Assembly: GCA_934096585.1 (NCBI GenBank)
Contig: CAKOMG010000005.1
Location: 1-64,000, forward strand
DNA length: 64,000 bases
From: an uncultured Bacilli bacterium
Lineage (GTDB): Bacteria > Bacillota_I > Bacilli_A > ML615J-28 > CAG-698
Direction: 5' to 3'
The first letter of the stretch is position 1; each line of letters begins with the position of its first letter. The notes below the pieces were generated by a model. That model was not told the DNA's origin, searched no databases, and was given only the letters and a program-made list of their open reading frames with translations. This document shows, in pieces, positions 56,244 to 64,000 of this stretch. The position numbers and the translations under genes were made by a program.

Positions 56244-56603
56244 TTATACATCAATAAAAATATTTTCACAAATAATATCAAACATTATATCACCATATTG
56301 ATTTTTAATAATAATATGTATTAAATCACTTTCTCTCATTAATTCAAAAGAGTCAATTTCAATATGAGCATTAATAATATTATCTTTTTTACATGATATT
56401 AAGGCGTTTTTTATATTAATATTTAATGTATGGAAATTTTCAAATCTAATAATTACATTTTTCGAATCAGAAATCTGTTCATTTTCCCAAAAATAATAAA
56501 CTTTCATTTTAATATTAAAGTTGTCATATAAGCAAACTTCATCAATAATAGACTCATAAAAATCATATTTTTCTAATATTTCATTTAAATCATTTATTCT
56601 CAT
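56244..56603 (-). CDS. Probable immunity protein
   Basis: A 119-residue soluble acidic protein. The ATG at 56603 follows GGAGGATTTT. It is beta-rich, with no signal peptide; residues about 20-65 and 85-119 alternate in strand patterns (VIIRFENFHTLNINI, DIMFDIICENIF). I do not recognise the family with certainty. It follows a fragment of a toxin tip and other immunity-like genes, so by position it is the cognate immunity protein of a lost toxin. Function is inferred from context. Confidence 0.6.
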   Translation of the reverse strand: MRINDLNEILEKYDFYESIIDEVCLYDNFNIKMKVYYFWENEQISDSKNVIIRFENFHTLNINIKNALISCKKDNIINAHIEIDSFELMRESDLIHIIIKNQYGDIMFDIICENIFIDV

Positions 56604-56623
56604 AAAATCCTCCATAATAATTA

Positions 56624-56785
56624 AATTAATAATCTAAAAATGAAATGAGTTAAGTTTCTAAATGCCTGTTGAGAAACATCACTTAAAACAGAACCATTAG
56701 CACGCAAATAATTACCACCGCTATTCATAACTCTGAAATATGCATTACCATTTTCCAACAAAGTAAAATCATTAACAAACATGTT
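56624..56785 (-). pseudogene. Fragment of a polymorphic-toxin C-terminal domain
   Basis: An open frame of about 50 residues without a proper start, partly overlapping the end of the SUKH gene in another frame. The peptide (GNAYFRVMNSGGNYLRANG then AFRNLTHFIFR) looks like the tail of a secreted-toxin domain. It lies between two immunity-like genes, exactly where a displaced toxin tip would sit. No ribosome site or signal, so a relict. Confidence 0.5.
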
Positions 56786-57500
56786 CCTTATGAGAAATTG
56801 GAAGTGTTTTTTTCTCCAAAATTGCATCATAATTTTTAATTTGAGTTAAATCGGTATAACTTTCAAAAATTTTAGATAATCGTTCAGTCTCTGTAACAAA
56901 AAAAGATTCAAAATTATCCCATTCACAAATTATCATTGATTCATAATCACATTCTTTCATTTTTTTAAGTTTTTTTAAAGATGTGGTTGCTGGTAAAGCA
57001 TACATAGCTATTATTTTTTTTGTTTTAAAATCCCATGCAATATGAGTTCCATCATACTTATAATTTCCGATTACTAACCATCGATTTTGAGCCTCTTCAG
57101 AAAATTTCACTGAATTAGAATACCGCAAATTGTACGGAGCTAGCCATTCTATATTTTCTCTCTCCAGCAATAATTCAGTTTTACCAATTTTTTTATTCTC
57201 TACTATTGGAGTCTGCTCTCCAAATAATGAAATTGAATTAATAAATATATTTAACCCATTTGTAGTTTTTAAAAATTCAATATACCATTTCGGAAAAACA
57301 TATTTAGCTTTTTGAACGTTATTCACATCATCTTCTAGCTTAAGTATTTGTTCATTATTTAATGGTTTAAAAAAAGTGTGAAAAGTTCTTGCAACAAGCG
57401 GATCGTTTTCAATAACATACTTAACTCCATTAGAATAGGCAACGACTTCAATTTGCTTTCTTTCTTCTTCTTTTCTTATAAAATTAATAATAAAATTCAT
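56772..57500 (-). CDS. SMI1/KNR4 (SUKH) family immunity protein
   Basis: A 242-residue soluble protein of the SUKH superfamily: VFPKWYIEFLKTTNGLNIF (the family's P-x-x-Y-x-x-F-L-x-x-x-NG block), then WLVIGNYKYDGTHIAWDFKTKKI and CEWDNFESFF in the C-terminal part. SUKH proteins bind and neutralise diverse nuclease toxins of contact-dependent and type VII systems. GGAGG precedes the ATG. It is part of a run of immunity-like genes behind toxin-tip remnants, so it probably protects against toxins of kin strains. Confidence 0.85.
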   Translation of the reverse strand: MNFIINFIRKEEERKQIEVVAYSNGVKYVIENDPLVARTFHTFFKPLNNEQILKLEDDVNNVQKAKYVFPKWYIEFLKTTNGLNIFINSISLFGEQTPIVENKKIGKTELLLERENIEWLAPYNLRYSNSVKFSEEAQNRWLVIGNYKYDGTHIAWDFKTKKIIAMYALPATTSLKKLKKMKECDYESMIICEWDNFESFFVTETERLSKIFESYTDLTQIKNYDAILEKKTLPISHKEHVC

Positions 57501-57710
57501 AAAATTAACCTCCTATATTGGTTGATTTATATTATTTAATATGTAATTATATGAATTTGAAATATTTTTAATTTTACTTTCTAACTAAGACAAACTTTTA
57601 ATTTTATCATAATAAATTGCATAAACAAGTTCTTTAACAATTTTATTGTCTTGAAATAGCATAATTAATTATATAATATTAATTATAAATTTAGAAAAAA
57701 TCATATCTAT

Positions 57711-58313
57711 TTATTTATACCTTATGCTTTCCAAAAATTTAATAAATTCATTATGTAAATTTTTTTCATCATCAAAATATTTGTTATTACTAAAATCCTT
57801 TAACACTTCACATTCAAATGAAGAACATATAATTTTTTTCCATTCCTCAAATTGATTTTCCGATAAAATATATCTTTTCAAAACAGTAACAGTACATTTA
57901 TCAAAATCTCCTTCAACAAACAACAAATTATAATTATCATCAATATTTAATAAATTTAGTGTTAAAAAATAATTATTCCCATCAAGTTTTTTTTGTTGTA
58001 TATGTGTGCAAACAAATAAATAAGAGTCATCAAAATTTCTCACAAAAGTTCCATTTTTTTGTTCATTTAATTCTTTTTCATATAATTTAATAAAATGTGA
58101 AATAGACTGAAACTTTTTAATATTAAAAATTCTATGATACATTGAGTAACCAAACTCATCAACAAAAGAAGCATCTGTTAATAAAAATTTCTTTTTTTTA
58201 TGTTCGAAAAACACACATGAATCATTGTGCAGTTTTTCACCTTCTTTTTTTCTTTCTACGATAATTCTATTCTCATTATCAATATTTAACAAAAATATAA
58301 CGTTCTTTTCCAT
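57711..58313 (-). CDS. Immunity-like hypothetical protein
   Basis: A 200-residue soluble protein, rich in Lys, Glu, Phe and Asn, with alternating strands (CVFFEHKKKKFLLTDASF) and a helical C-terminus. Not recognised as a family. AAAGGAGA precedes the ATG. Position within the toxin/immunity array suggests an immunity role; sequence alone does not show it. Confidence 0.6.
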   Translation of the reverse strand: MEKNVIFLLNIDNENRIIVERKKEGEKLHNDSCVFFEHKKKKFLLTDASFVDEFGYSMYHRIFNIKKFQSISHFIKLYEKELNEQKNGTFVRNFDDSYLFVCTHIQQKKLDGNNYFLTLNLLNIDDNYNLLFVEGDFDKCTVTVLKRYILSENQFEEWKKIICSSFECEVLKDFSNNKYFDDEKNLHNEFIKFLESIRYK

Positions 58314-58391
58314 TTTTTCTCCTTTATTTACATTTATATAAATTTACCATGGAATCAACTGTGATGTATTAACGCCATTTAAACTTAATTT

Positions 58392-58724
58392 TTATAACCT
58401 TTTCTTAATTTCATCTGCCATCAACATTAAGTTATACCAAATTTTATTCTCTTTGATTTCATCCAATGTCCATAACGGACCACCATCAATATTAAGAACT
58501 TCTGCCCTTAATAATATTGATTTATCAAACACATATTGATTAATAAATTTATTTTTTAATAAATCAATCAAGGTATTTTCATGTAAATAACAAGTTACAT
58601 ATGTAATAAATTCTTCAAAAACTAAATATTCAATTTCATCATCACTTTTTTTCAAAATAAAAGTTCCAAACACATTGAAAGTTTCCTTAAAAAGATCAAA
58701 ACGTTCAAAAATAGTTAAATTCAT
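58392..58724 (-). CDS. Immunity-like hypothetical protein next to the toxin tip
   Basis: A 110-residue soluble acidic protein, mainly helical, with conserved-looking aromatic residues (FERFDLFKETFNVFGTF, IDGGPLWTLDEIKE). It lies 43 bases downstream of the toxin C-terminal domain at 58768, the standard position for its cognate immunity gene. GGAG precedes the ATG. Family not recognised. Confidence 0.62.
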   Translation of the reverse strand: MNLTIFERFDLFKETFNVFGTFILKKSDDEIEYLVFEEFITYVTCYLHENTLIDLLKNKFINQYVFDKSILLRAEVLNIDGGPLWTLDEIKENKIWYNLMLMADEIKKRL

Positions 58725-58767
58725 ATTATACTCCTATCATTCTAATTATTTTTACCTTTTCTTCTAT

Positions 58768-59076
58768 TCAAGCAATATAATCACTACCAACAACTTGAAT
58801 TATACCATTTTTAACACATGCTATTTTATAATAACTACCAACATGTCTTCCACCACCTGGATGATATGCTATTATCTTGTCGCCATTTGTAAATTTCCAA
58901 CCGTTACCCTTCGTTCCATATGTACCTTTTGTCCAAGTATCACCTAAAATATCTCCTACTTCATCCGCAGATTTCCCCCATAAACTTGTTGGATCATCTA
59001 TAATTTCTTGAAATGCACACTTATTATGTACTAATAATGAATTTTCACCAACATAATATGTATGGCAATCTTCAAC
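58768..59076 (-). pseudogene. 5'-truncated polymorphic toxin C-terminal domain
   Basis: A 102-residue frame with no start codon, preceded by an in-frame TAG at the junction. It begins VEDCHTYYVGENSLLVHN, the pretoxin motif found just before the variable toxin tip of Rhs, LXG and HINT-associated toxins. The tip follows: SADEVGDILGDTWTKGTYG, then YHPGGGRHVGSYY. The tip resembles a C-terminal toxin domain seen in Gram-positive secreted toxins; the exact activity is not known to me. It is an orphan tip awaiting recombination with a full toxin gene, or a decayed one, and is followed by its likely immunity gene at 58392. Confidence 0.8.
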
Positions 59077-59233
59077 CTAGGTTGAACTTACCAAAGGTAT
59101 ATGCTATATTTGTAGTATTTTAAACTTATTTATATGAGCTTTTACTTAATTTTCTATTTTTTAGTTCAAAAAAGTCATAAAAACCCTATTTTTACCTATC
59201 TTCTTTCAAGACAAACTACACACTCAACGTTTG
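59074..59233. repeat. 160-bp direct repeat, copy A (duplicated rlmD 3' end)
   Basis: This stretch is closely similar over its whole length to 61882-62041. It carries a copy of the last codons of the methyltransferase gene at 62004 (NVECVVCLERR and stop, minus strand) and about 120 bases of its downstream flank. Its inner end forms the small inverted repeat CTCAAC-AAAC-GTTGAG. It marks one edge of the inserted gene at 59495. Confidence 0.88.
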
Positions 59234-59238
59234 TTGAG

Positions 59239-59294
59239 ACTACCAAAGGTATATTTTTAACCTTTTTTGATAGGTCGAAACTACCAAAGGTATA
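59239..59294. repeat. Two direct copies of ACTACCAAAGGTATA
   Basis: The 15-base motif occurs at 59239-59253 and 59280-59294. Related forms lie at 59088-59101 and 61896-61909 (TTACCAAAGGTATA) and inverted at 61864-61877. The clustering at both edges of the insert suggests recombinase or excision-factor sites. Confidence 0.5.
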
Positions 59295-59418
59295 TTTATT
59301 ATATCATGGATTTAAAAATATTAATAGATATTTGCTGAAAAAGCTTCATTTTTTCTTTTTGTTCTCTAACCTTACACTCCTTAAAAAGTACGTACAGTTC
59401 GCTTAAAATGCGTACAGT

Positions 59419-59457
59419 TGAAAAAGCTAGAAGAATTAGTTCATAGTTCCTCTAGCT
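59419..59457 (-). terminator. Terminator of the surface protein at 59495
   Basis: AGCTAGAGGAA pairs with TTCTTCTAGCT (one G-U pair) around a short loop, followed by TTTTT on the minus strand. Confidence 0.75.
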
Positions 59458-59494
59458 CTTTTATTGATATTTGATTTTTTCTAATTGCTGCACT

Positions 59495-61597
59495 TTATTT
59501 TTTCTTGGTGAACAATGCTTTGATTTTTGCTCCGAGATTTTTGAAGAAGTTTCCGATAGCAGAGAAGCCTTTCTTCAATGCTACGCCCAAGTCTGCAAAA
59601 GTCTTTTTCTTGACTGCAAACCAAAGAACAGCAAATCCGCCGATTCCTGCGACCGCTACTGAACCGATTACGATACCCGCAATTTGTCCACCCGAAAGTC
59701 CGTCCTTTTTAGCAGGTGGGGTGATTTCGCCACCGTCCGAAGGCTTATCTTCATACACTGCCGTAAGGGTTCTTTCTCTTGTTACCTTAAAGGTATAGCT
59801 CTTTTTGGTGCTTATGATTTCACCACTTTCATCCTGCCAACCTTTGAACACTTTACCTTCTTTATCTTCTGCCATTACGGTTACGCTTTCATCGTGTGCA
59901 TAGAATTTACTTTCGCCGTTTATTACAACGTTGTACATGCCAATTTTAGCAATTCTAAGTTCAGTGATTTCGTTACCGTCACTATCAAAATGTTTTCCAC
60001 AAACCGTGCAATCTTTGTGTCCTTTCGTTCCAAATTCTGTGGTTGTCGGTGCAACTTCCTCTATCCAACCTCCAAAGGTATGGTTGTTTGTGGTGGGGAT
60101 AGTCAAATCTGCAATCTCTTTTTTGGTTACCGGATTGCAATGTTTTCCGCACAAATTGCAATCTCTATGCTCTTTAACACCAGGGTCTTTGCAAGTTGCA
60201 GGTATTTCGGCAATCAAGGCACCAAGTTCGTGACCATCCGGATTTACAGGGATAACCCAATCGGTAATTTCCTTATTGCTTGCATCGTAATCCTTGTCAC
60301 AAATACTGCAATGCTTGTATCCTTTTCTGCCTGGAGTTTGACAAGTCGCGTACTCTTCTTCAACCCAAAAACCAAAATTGTGTCCATAGTATGGGCTGAT
60401 GGGAGTTTTTAATGCTTCTTCGGTTGTTTCATTTTTGTTCTCATCAAAAAACTTTCCACATCCTGTGCATGTATAGTGTGCTTTCATACCACCTGCAATG
60501 CAAGTTGCGGGTTGTTCGTCAACTAAATCGGTGAGATTATGCTTTGCGTTGGGATTGTCAAGATTGCCGCACGTTGTACATTTTTCGGTGCACTCACCAA
60601 CAAACTCATGTTTTGCATACTGCGAGCCTGTGTCAAAAACATGGGATATGCCCGGGCAAGCGGGATCAGTACATTTTCTGTATCCGTGATACTCAAAATC
60701 TATCTTTCCAAAATCGCTCCAAGTATGCTCGTGTCCGCCGGATACTGCCGCAATCCTAACAGGAATATCACAAGTCTTTCCATCCGCTGCCGTTGCTGTT
60801 ATATACATCGTGCCATAATTCATAGAGTTGACGGCGGTTATTTGATAGTAACAGTTTGATTTGTCAAAAACGTTACTTGTCTGAATTTCTGTTCCTATAG
60901 GTGCAATCTTTGCCTCATAGGTATAAGGAGCAGGTGCGCCGCTTATACAAAAACCGGTGTCTACGCCTGCAATGCCAATAGTACCCGTTACCGATTTACC
61001 TATTTCGGGATATATGGTTTGTATATTGCCAATATAGGTCATTCCTTTTGTAATGAGGAAACTCATATACACTATCGTTGCAATGCTATTTATTCCTGCG
61101 GTATCCCAAATTTCTATATCTTTGCCTTTGCCAAGTTCTGCGCCAAAAACTTGCATATTGCTTTTCAATCGTGGTAAATCCTTAACAAATTTATATCCAT
61201 CATTTGTTTTGAAACAAACGCGAACACAATATGCAACGTTCTTCTCGACAAATTGAGTTTCAACTCTGCTCCATGGGAGTGATGCATCATCATTATCCCA
61301 CAACTTTATTCCCTGCCCGTTTTTAGATACAGATACGAGCGTTGCTGTATAGTTCGCGCCCACAGGAACTTTGAGTGTTTTGGGTGTAGCATCCTCAAAT
61401 TCAAAAGCGGCGTCAAGAGTATCACCAACCTCTAATTTTCTAAACGCTACGCCCAGTGTATCAATCTGTGTTCCTCCTTCTGCATATACGATATTCGTCG
61501 GGCTTGCCATCGCTATGCCGAGCATAAGCGCAAGGCACATCGTAAGTCTGCATAAAAGTGTAAAAATTTTTGATTTACGTGTTTTTGTGTGTGTCAT
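59495..61597 (-). CDS. Horizontally acquired surface protein with Cys/His repeats
   Basis: A 700-residue exported protein. The signal peptide ends near NIVYAEGG (residue 40). The mature part has a beta-rich region (about 45-290), about five Cys/His repeats (CxxCGxxF...GH, about 290-560), an InlB/Flg_new-like strand repeat (KGWQDESG..., about 575-630), a Pro-rich linker, one transmembrane helix (about 645-670) and a basic amphipathic tail (AIGNFFKNLGAKIKALF). Base composition differs sharply from the surroundings: 31 of 60 bases are G or C at 60181-60240. Direct repeats flank it, and no recombinase is present. Probably a cargo adhesin. Confidence 0.88.
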   Translation of the reverse strand: MTHTKTRKSKIFTLLCRLTMCLALMLGIAMASPTNIVYAEGGTQIDTLGVAFRKLEVGDTLDAAFEFEDATPKTLKVPVGANYTATLVSVSKNGQGIKLWDNDDASLPWSRVETQFVEKNVAYCVRVCFKTNDGYKFVKDLPRLKSNMQVFGAELGKGKDIEIWDTAGINSIATIVYMSFLITKGMTYIGNIQTIYPEIGKSVTGTIGIAGVDTGFCISGAPAPYTYEAKIAPIGTEIQTSNVFDKSNCYYQITAVNSMNYGTMYITATAADGKTCDIPVRIAAVSGGHEHTWSDFGKIDFEYHGYRKCTDPACPGISHVFDTGSQYAKHEFVGECTEKCTTCGNLDNPNAKHNLTDLVDEQPATCIAGGMKAHYTCTGCGKFFDENKNETTEEALKTPISPYYGHNFGFWVEEEYATCQTPGRKGYKHCSICDKDYDASNKEITDWVIPVNPDGHELGALIAEIPATCKDPGVKEHRDCNLCGKHCNPVTKKEIADLTIPTTNNHTFGGWIEEVAPTTTEFGTKGHKDCTVCGKHFDSDGNEITELRIAKIGMYNVVINGESKFYAHDESVTVMAEDKEGKVFKGWQDESGEIISTKKSYTFKVTRERTLTAVYEDKPSDGGEITPPAKKDGLSGGQIAGIVIGSVAVAGIGGFAVLWFAVKKKTFADLGVALKKGFSAIGNFFKNLGAKIKALFTKKK

Positions 61598-61881
61598 AAT
61601 CGTATCTCCTTTCGATTTTTTAGAATATGTTTTGTGTCACATATGTGACTTAAAATCTTTTTAATATTGTGTGTTTGTATCTTGCATTTGCTAGTTGGCT
61701 ATTGTTATAAACCGCATATCTTCAAAACCTTTATTTAATAAAAATTATCATTTCTTATAGGCTATTCGAAATTAGTAACTCCGTAAATTTATAAATGTCA
61801 AGTTAAATATCCTCAATTTTGTTCATGTTAATAATAAAACTCACTGTTAGTTCCCTCACACTTGGACTTTTGGTAGTCTTA
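61598..61881. other. Upstream flank of the inserted gene
   Basis: About 280 bases without a gene. It holds a perfect 14-base palindrome GTCACATATGTGAC (61636-61649), about 40 bases before the start at 61597, a candidate operator, and the inverted motif copy at 61864-61877. No clear -35/-10 pair was found. Confidence 0.45.
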
Positions 61882-62041
61882 AACCTAGTTTGAACTTACC
61901 AAAGGTATATGTTGTATTTATTGTATTTTAAACTTATTTATATGAATTTTTGTTTAATTTTCTATTTTTTAGTTCAAAATAGCCATAAATTATCTATTTT
62001 TGCCTATCTTCTTTCAAGACAAACTACACACTCAACGTTTG
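61882..62041. repeat. 160-bp direct repeat, copy B (native rlmD 3' end)
   Basis: Contains the true last 38 bases of the methyltransferase gene at 62004 and 122 bases beyond its stop. It is highly similar to copy A at 59074-59233. Together they bracket the insert like the two ends of an integrated element. Confidence 0.88.
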
Positions 62042-63365
62042 CTGTTTGAGGAAACATATCAACAGGTTGAATACTTCTAATAATATATTCCTTTTGTAAA
62101 TGGTTAATATTTTTAGCAAGTGTAGCAGGATTACATGAAACATAAATGATTTTTTTAACTTTTTTCTTTTTGAAGTAATTAATAATATTTAATTCTAATC
62201 CCTTTCGTGGTGGATCAACAACAACTATATCAGGAGTAAACCCTTCTTCTTCAAATTGATATAGATGAGGTAATATATTGCCACTATAAAACTTAGCATT
62301 TTTAATATTATTTATTTTCGCAAATCTATTGGCATCATTTATACCATCTTTATTAGTATCTATTCCTCTGACTTCTTTTGCACCATTAGCAAGATACATA
62401 CCAATACTACCTATTCCACAATAACAATCAAGCACATTTTCATTACCAGTTAATCTACATGCCTTTTTAATTTCATCATACAATACTTCTGTTTGTTTTG
62501 TATTAAGTTGGAAGAAAGCTTTAGGTGATATTTCAAATTTTAAACCACCTAAATTCCCCTCTATTGCATCTTTACCTTCAACATTGTTAACTTTTTCACC
62601 AAATATTTCAATAGATTTTGGGTCAGAATTTACACTATAGTTAATTGAAGAAACTTTAATCTTTTTAAATAATAAAGGAAGTAATTTAATAATCTTTTTA
62701 TCTTCTTTTAATAAAACAAATGTAACTTGAATATTTTTTTCATCAAATGCTCTTATTACAATATACTTTAAACTTCCCGTATGTGTTCTTGGATTATAAA
62801 CATCAATATTTTCTTTAGACAAAAAATTTAATATTTCATCTCTTGTTTTAGTAATAATATCATTTTCAACTAAACACCTATCGATATAAACTAAATGATT
62901 AGAATTACTTGCATACATTCCAACAACAACATTCTCACCATCATGTCTACATGGTAAACTTGATTTATTTCTATAATGCCATGGGTCAATGCTGCCAATA
63001 GTATCATTAAACTTAAGTTTTGTTAAGTCACCATCATAGTATCTTGAAAAAGATTCCATTACTAATTCTTTTTTAACTTGAAGTTGACCATCATATGACA
63101 AATGTTGGAGCTGACAACCTCCACATTTAGCATAGTAAGGGCAAAGAGGTTCAACTCTTTCTTCTGATTTTGCTTTAAATTTAGTAATTTCACCAATTGC
63201 ATATTTATCTTGAGTTTCTATAACTTTTACTTCTACTATTTCACCAGGTAATGCATTGTTTACAAAAATAGTTTGTTTTTTATAAAAACCAACGCCCTCC
63301 CCATTAATGCCTATTCTTTTAATTGTTAATAAAATTAAATCATTTATTTTTACTTGATTATTCAT
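62004..63365 (-). CDS. rlmD: RlmD/TrmA-family rRNA uracil-5-methyltransferase, second copy
   Basis: A 453-residue paralogue of the enzyme at 15947. It has the TRAM domain (1-60), iron-sulfur cysteines CPYYAKCGGCQLQH (near 75), the Rossmann SAM motif DCYCGIGSIGM, VDPPRKGL, the catalytic YVSCNP and the tail VDMFPQTANVECVVCLERR. It should make m5U in 23S rRNA with SAM. The two copies probably serve different uridines. The 3' end of this gene family is a known integration site for conjugative elements in Gram-positives, and here its last codons are duplicated at 59200-59233. GGAGGAAAG precedes the ATG. Confidence 0.94.
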   Translation of the reverse strand: MNNQVKINDLILLTIKRIGINGEGVGFYKKQTIFVNNALPGEIVEVKVIETQDKYAIGEITKFKAKSEERVEPLCPYYAKCGGCQLQHLSYDGQLQVKKELVMESFSRYYDGDLTKLKFNDTIGSIDPWHYRNKSSLPCRHDGENVVVGMYASNSNHLVYIDRCLVENDIITKTRDEILNFLSKENIDVYNPRTHTGSLKYIVIRAFDEKNIQVTFVLLKEDKKIIKLLPLLFKKIKVSSINYSVNSDPKSIEIFGEKVNNVEGKDAIEGNLGGLKFEISPKAFFQLNTKQTEVLYDEIKKACRLTGNENVLDCYCGIGSIGMYLANGAKEVRGIDTNKDGINDANRFAKINNIKNAKFYSGNILPHLYQFEEEGFTPDIVVVDPPRKGLELNIINYFKKKKVKKIIYVSCNPATLAKNINHLQKEYIIRSIQPVDMFPQTANVECVVCLERR

Positions 63366-63493
63366 TCTTTCCTCCTACAAAGCTTTCTCTGCTACTAATG
63401 ATAAATCATCATAATATATAATAACATTTTATTACTTTTTTTTCAATACAATTCATTCAAATAAAAAATTTACTAAAGATATCTTTCCTATAT

Positions 63494-63518
63494 AAAAAAG
63501 CCTAGCATTAAGCTAGAC
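63494..63518 (-). terminator. Terminator of the partial gene at 63524
   Basis: GTCTAGC pairs with GCTAGGC around TTAAT (one G-U pair), followed by six Ts on the minus strand. Confidence 0.82.
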
Positions 63519-63523
63519 TCCTT

Positions 63524-64000
63524 TTAATAAAGCATGTTATTTATAATTTCGTTGATTAAATTTTCTTGTTCTTCCAAAATAAATGATGGACTAGTTTTAA
63601 TTTTAATTGGTTTTAATGTTATTTGTTGATTCTTATTTCCATCATCTAAATCAAATAAAATATTAAATTCAAAATTTTTCAAATCTCTCAAAGTCTCATA
63701 ATCTATTGGAAGAGCAATACTCTGGCTTATTGTATTATAAGTTTTATTACCAATCTTTACAGTAATACGTTTAATAGACTCATTATTTAAAATATTTAAA
63801 TTTAAAACATAAATATCAACACCATTCTTTTTATCTGTCCTTAAAGCCATTGTTAAATCAGTAGGTTTTAGATAAGCAGTATTAAAACTATGTTCTATCA
63901 TCAAATTAAACATTTGACCATCCACTTTTGCATAAATATGGGCTATATAATTTGAGTGAGGCTGTAAATTGTCAATTATAACTTTACCATTTACAATTTG
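63524..64000 (-). CDS. Partial protein with fibronectin III-like region, 5' end outside window
   Basis: The frame is open from the right edge of the window to the stop at 63524, giving the last 158 residues of a larger protein. The first residues (VIIDNLQPHSNYIAHIYAKVDG) look like the end of a fibronectin type III-like domain. A beta-rich part (RITVKIGNKTYNTISQSIALP) and a helical tail EEQENLINEIINNML follow. No membrane segment is visible in this part. A GTG within it could be mistaken for a start but has no ribosome site. Function unknown. Confidence 0.75.
   Translation of the reverse strand, partial: QIVNGKVIIDNLQPHSNYIAHIYAKVDGQMFNLMIEHSFNTAYLKPTDLTMALRTDKKNGVDIYVLNLNILNNESIKRITVKIGNKTYNTISQSIALPIDYETLRDLKNFEFNILFDLDDGNKNQQITLKPIKIKTSPSFILEEQENLINEIINNMLY

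Noticed and set aside
57590..57670. 25-residue minus-strand frame between immunity genes
   Set aside because: No ribosome site and too short to connect to any toxin family, although it could be a relict.
58740..58770. TGA read as tryptophan at the end of the toxin tip
   Set aside because: Tryptophan is TGG throughout, and TGA ends the LysR gene within its terminator, so the standard code applies.
59505..60860. Several plus-strand open frames opposite the surface protein
   Set aside because: They are antisense to a GC-rich gene with a clear signal peptide, repeats and ribosome site, and have no sites of their own.

Overview
The window (64 kb, very AT-rich outside one insert) comes from a low-GC Gram-positive bacterium. 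The evidence is a Gram-positive PolC replicase, an Lgt lipoprotein pathway, strong GGAGG ribosome sites and TTGACA/TATAAT promoters. Tryptophan is TGG and TGA is a stop, so the code is standard. Gene content (small metabolism, many surface lipoproteins, SipW-type secretion, BspA-like leucine-rich repeats) suggests an uncultured, probably host-associated member of the Bacilli/Mollicutes-related lineages. That placement is inference.

1-15.3 kb is one functional block. Three secreted proteins with SipW/TasA-type signal peptides (5817-8531) lie behind a strong promoter and two 68-bp identical tandem c-di-GMP-I (GEMM) riboswitches (8586-8768). Each aptamer is followed by its own terminator. Downstream come a SipW-like signal peptidase, a membrane-anchored McrB-like AAA+ ATPase, a long coiled-coil partner protein and a second SipW-like peptidase. 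Directly upstream sit three c-di-GMP enzymes: one intact GGEEF cyclase, one EAL phosphodiesterase with a dead GGDEF, and one doubly degenerate GGDEF-EAL protein. I read this as a c-di-GMP-controlled surface-fibre system with an unusual ATPase module.

15.4-34.7 kb is mostly housekeeping: a TmrB-like kinase, RlmD-type rRNA methyltransferase, AI-2E permease, GAPDH, AroQ, Bax-inhibitor protein, PolC-Lgt operon, antiporter with a divergent LysR regulator, glnA-pyrG operon, MATE pump and a 39-residue lipoprotein.

34.8-54.7 kb is accessory. It holds a TIR / MORN-repeat / SDR-HAD fusion operon, DUF1697 and DUF4299-like genes, a giant BspA-like LRR lipoprotein, an S41 peptidase with an XRE regulator, and two DUF6273-type lipoproteins.

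54.7-62 kb is a genomic island next to the 3' end of a second rlmD-type gene. It contains a nucleotidyltransferase antitoxin with a truncated HepT, an array of polymorphic-toxin tips with immunity genes (including SUKH), and a GC-richer 700-residue surface protein. A 160-bp direct repeat that duplicates the end of the methyltransferase gene flanks this last gene. The window ends in a partial gene.
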